Origin: Anaerolineae bacterium
Lineage (GTDB): Bacteria > Chloroflexota > Anaerolineae > Caldilineales > Caldilineaceae
Assembly (NCBI GenBank): GCA_030432295.1
Contig: JAUIHI010000006.1
Coordinates: forward strand, 62,001-126,000
Length of the DNA: 64,000 bases
Direction: 5' to 3'
Shown here: in pieces, positions 61,539-64,000 of the stretch
Position numbering within the stretch: the first letter of the stretch is position 1
Layout of the letters: each line of letters begins with the position of its first letter
Position numbers and translations under genes: made by a program
The notes under the pieces: generated by a model
The model's database searches: none
Seen by the model: the letters and a program-made list of their open reading frames with translations, nothing else
Told to the model about the DNA's origin: nothing

Positions 61539-61937
61539 ATGACTACATCGCGACAAAGCACAGGCCGTCTCGGTGAAGAGATCGCTGTGCGAACCCTGCG
61601 GGAAGCCGGGCTGTCTATTGTGGAGCGCAATTGGCGCTGCCCGGCGGGTGAATTGGACATTGTGGCCGAGGAGACCGGGCCAGACTACGCCAGCGGAGAA
61701 GCCGACGCTGTCTGGCTGGTGCTGGTGGAGGTGCGGACCCGCAGCAGCACCAGCCGCGGCACAGCTCGACAGGCTTTCACGCCCCGCAAGCAGGCCAAGC
61801 TGCGAGAGGTGGCCGGCCACTATCTCCAGGAAAAAGGCTGGCGCGGCCCCTGGCGCATCGATGCGGTAGCCGTGCAACTGGACCGCAGCGGGCGGGAATT
61901 GGCGGTGGAGCACATACGGCATGCCGTAATGGGTTGA
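61539..61937 (+). CDS. YraN/UPF0102 family nuclease-fold protein
   Basis: A 132-residue protein with the UPF0102 signatures [33 protein letters not shown] and [10 protein letters not shown], that is the E-x-n-D-x-n-E-V-R/K arrangement of an endonuclease-like fold, then [13 protein letters not shown]. The molecular role of the family is not settled. It follows the GT-C gene after 36 bp and precedes miaA, from which it is separated by a 20-bp hairpin. Confidence 0.92.
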   Translation: MTTSRQSTGRLGEEIAVRTLREAGLSIVERNWRCPAGELDIVAEETGPDYASGEADAVWLVLVEVRTRSSTSRGTARQAFTPRKQAKLREVAGHYLQEKGWRGPWRIDAVAVQLDRSGRELAVEHIRHAVMG

Positions 61938-61963
61938 ATAGATGCCGCACTTTCCCTACCAAA

Positions 61964-62020
61964 GATGATGGGATGATGAGATAATGGCTGTACTGCTCGC
62001 TATCTCATCATCCCATCATC
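61964..62020 (+). terminator. 20-bp perfect hairpin between yraN-like and miaA genes
   Basis: GATGATGGGATGATGAGATA (61964-61983) and its exact reverse complement (62001-62020) flank a 17-base loop. The word 'gatgatgggatgat' also occurs at 61491-61503, at the end of the previous gene. Confidence 0.65.
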
Positions 62021-62051
62021 ACTTGAACCATTCACTGTCTATTATCGAAAG

Positions 62052-63032
62052 ATGTCCATGACCGACTCCCTCCCCCCCCTCATCACCCTCCTCGGCCCGA
62101 CCGCGGCGGGGAAGACCGCGCTGAGTTTGGCGTTGGCCGAGCGCTTTGACGGGGAGATTGTCAGCGCAGATAGTCGGCTGATCTACCGGGGGATGGACAT
62201 CGGCACGGCCAAGCCGACGGCAGAGGAACAGGCCCGCATCCCCCATCACCTGCTGGATGTGACGACGCCGGACCGTCCGCTGACCCTGGCCGAATATCAG
62301 CGGCTGGCCTACGCGGCCATCGACGATATCCACCGACGGGGGCGGCTTCCCTTTCTGGTCGGGGGCAGCGCACTCTACGTGCGGGCCGTGACCGAAGGGC
62401 TGCGTATCCCGGAAGTGCCGCCGAACCCAGAATTGCGGGCTGAATTGGAGGCTTTCGCCGCTGCAGAGGGCCACGAAGCGTTGCACCAGCGGCTGGCTGC
62501 GCTGGATCCGGTGGGCGCAGCGCAGATCGACGGGCGCAATGTGCGGCGGGTGGTGCGGGCACTGGAAATTGTGCTGGAAACCGGCCAGCCCAAAAGTGAG
62601 TTGGAAGGGGCTGACCCGCCGCCCTATCGGATGTTGACGATTGGCCTGGAGGTGGAGCGGGAGATTCTCCACGCGCGGATTGTGGCGCGGGTGCGTCAGA
62701 TGATTGAGGCGGGTCTGGCCGGGGAGACAGAACGTCTGCTGGCCGCGGGCTATCCACCCAATCTGCCCGCACTTTCCAGCCTGGGCTACCGGGAAATGGG
62801 CCAGCATCTGCGCGGCGAATTGACGCGGGAAGAGGCCATCGAGCGCATTGGTATCGAGACAAATCGCTTTGTGCGCCACCAGTCCACCTGGTTTCGGCGG
62901 ATGGATGGGGTGCAGTGGTTCGACTGGAACAGGCCAGATGTGGAAGCGGTGGAGCAGATGGTGGCGGACTTCCTGGGTGTGCCGTCACCGCCCGGCCCTG
63001 AAGAGGCCGGGCTAGTGGGCAACGCTCTGTGA
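62052..63032 (+). CDS. miaA: tRNA dimethylallyltransferase
   Basis: MiaA adds a dimethylallyl group to A37 of tRNAs reading UNN codons. The 326-residue protein shows the P-loop LLGPTAAGKTALSLALAE, SADSRLIYRGMDIGTAKP, PHHLLDV, FLVGGSALYVRAVTEGL, RNVRRVVRALEI and the C-terminal LGYREMGQHL and RFVRHQSTWFRR. The QMYR-type Q of other species is L here (SRLIYRG). Start at 62052 or two codons later. The last 20 residues are a non-conserved tail. Confidence 0.97.
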   Translation: MSMTDSLPPLITLLGPTAAGKTALSLALAERFDGEIVSADSRLIYRGMDIGTAKPTAEEQARIPHHLLDVTTPDRPLTLAEYQRLAYAAIDDIHRRGRLPFLVGGSALYVRAVTEGLRIPEVPPNPELRAELEAFAAAEGHEALHQRLAALDPVGAAQIDGRNVRRVVRALEIVLETGQPKSELEGADPPPYRMLTIGLEVEREILHARIVARVRQMIEAGLAGETERLLAAGYPPNLPALSSLGYREMGQHLRGELTREEAIERIGIETNRFVRHQSTWFRRMDGVQWFDWNRPDVEAVEQMVADFLGVPSPPGPEEAGLVGNAL

Positions 63033-63213
63033 ACGGGGCTGGTTTGCGACACTTCAAGCCCTGTTCACAGGGCGTTGCCGGTAGCCGGTGGGCTTTAGCC
63101 CCCGGCAGGCAGGCCTATTTCCTACCATTGCCAGAGATAGGGATCGGTCGTATAATGCCAGAGGCGAACTATCTGTGGTTGTGCCGTGCGGTTGCTCCGA
63201 TCGGGGAAAGCGA

Positions 63214-64000
63214 ATGCAGACTGAATTGAAAGCCGAAATTGCCGTAGCTAAATCGGTTGCAGGTGCTGACGGTGTGGACAGGCAGAATGGAAACTTGGTC
63301 CAGCCTTCGCTGCTGACCACCCACGCCCTGCTCTCCAAAATTTCCGGCCTGCCCCCCGGCCCGGATGGAGAAACCCCTCTGCAACCCACCCTTGTCCCCG
63401 CGGAGATGCAAGCGCTGGAAGACCTTTTCACCCGCCTGCCTAAGACCTTCACCCCCGAACATCACGACCTGATCCTGCGCGCGTTTGTGGTTGCCAGCGC
63501 CGCACACAACACGCAACTGCGCAATACCGGCGAACACTACATCCTGCACCCCCTGGCCGTCACCAAAATTCTCTGCGAACTCTATTTGGACCCGGACACC
63601 CTGGCCGCGGGTCTGCTCCACGATGTGGTAGAAGACAATCCCGAATATACCCTGGACTATCTGAGCGCCCACTTCAACCCGGAGGTCGCCAATTTGGTGG
63701 ACGGGGTGACAAAGCTCAACCGCATCAAAGAGTTGAGCAATATGCGTCACAGCGTGGCGGACGAGAAGGCCGAATCCCTGCGCAAGATGTTTCTGGCGAT
63801 GGTGGAAGACGTGCGGGTGGTGCTGATCAAGCTGGCTGACCGGCTGCACAATATGCGCACATTGCAGGGCCAGCCGGACCACAAGCGGCGACGGATTGCC
63901 CGGGAGACTCTGGAGATTTTCGCGCCGCTTGCCAACCGGCTGGGCATCTGGCAGATCAAATGGGAGCTGGAGGATTTGAGCTTCCGCTATCTGGAGCCGA
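63214..64000 (+). CDS. rel: RelA/SpoT-type (p)ppGpp enzyme, N-terminal part
   Basis: The first 262 residues of a bifunctional RelA/SpoT homologue, cut by the window end. After a non-conserved leader of about 75 residues the HD hydrolase domain is clear: [33 protein letters not shown] (catalytic HD), [33 protein letters not shown] (split over conserved Asp) and the following [25 protein letters not shown]. The synthetase and TGS/ACT domains would follow beyond 64000. ATG 63214 has GGGGAAAG upstream. Confidence 0.95.
   Translation, partial: MQTELKAEIAVAKSVAGADGVDRQNGNLVQPSLLTTHALLSKISGLPPGPDGETPLQPTLVPAEMQALEDLFTRLPKTFTPEHHDLILRAFVVASAAHNTQLRNTGEHYILHPLAVTKILCELYLDPDTLAAGLLHDVVEDNPEYTLDYLSAHFNPEVANLVDGVTKLNRIKELSNMRHSVADEKAESLRKMFLAMVEDVRVVLIKLADRLHNMRTLQGQPDHKRRRIARETLEIFAPLANRLGIWQIKWELEDLSFRYLEP

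Overview
The window is about 60% GC bacterial chromosome, densely coded on both strands, with no rRNA or tRNA that I can support. The gene set fits a Chloroflexota genome of the Anaerolineae/Caldilineae kind: LysM and SH3b secreted proteins, a SpoIID/LytB-type protein without sporulation genes, DUF2723 and GT-C glycosyltransferases, Uma2 proteins, RNase J, tandem CBS proteins, and secreted proteins ending in an LFLPT-type tail. This placement is inference from gene content, not from a marker tree.

Layout. 1-1740: end of an unknown gene, a LysM protein and an Hsp20 gene whose Shine-Dalgarno sequence can pair with a U-tract (possible RNA thermometer). 2423-7957: selenium-linked block. selD is a selenoprotein gene: an in-frame TGA at codon 17, followed by a stem-loop with a GG-containing loop, restores the N-terminus and the catalytic U-x-x-K motif. 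It is followed by a CDP-alcohol phosphatidyltransferase, a flippase-like membrane protein, a YbaK protein and a YqeC-MocA fusion. 8308-10753 (minus): two CBS proteins, a HAD phosphatase and TsaE. 10997-14074: large SpoIID protein. 14352-21248: a catabolic-looking block with RraA-like, PIG-L, a sugar-type ABC importer without its own ATPase, Rieske and amidohydrolase genes. 21428-21914: toxin-antitoxin pair.

21931-29363 (minus): a beta-propeller/FecR-like secreted protein, a heterodimeric ABC exporter with one degenerate ATP site, and a low-GC orphan phospholipase D-like gene. 29830-35933: RNase J, uracil-DNA glycosylase, an isoprenylcysteine-methyltransferase-like protein, PsuG, Uma2 and a winged-helix regulator. 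36166-46289: cell-envelope block with a class A PBP, two GT-C-type membrane proteins, an SH3b lipoprotein with long tandem repeats, and an Amt-family protein that lacks both histidines of the ammonium-channel twin-His pair. 46392-51779 (minus): ThpR, an aldo/keto reductase remnant, a methyltransferase and a tricorn-like protease with a very acidic insert. 51984-55963: lipoprotein hydrolase, Nudix, alpha/beta hydrolase (flanked by a duplicated Nudix tail) and a DoxX-like protein. 56078-61502: GT-A, methyltransferase, two radical SAM/SPASM proteins and a GT-C protein in an operon-like row, the best candidate for an undescribed biosynthetic pathway. 61539-64000: YraN, MiaA and the start of a RelA/SpoT protein.

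A second theme is repeats. Almost every intergenic gap holds a long, often perfect inverted repeat (14 to 33 bp arms), and several dispersed families recur. One repeat cluster has been inserted in frame inside a glycosyltransferase gene. Coordinates, motifs and pairings were read by eye; no database search was possible.
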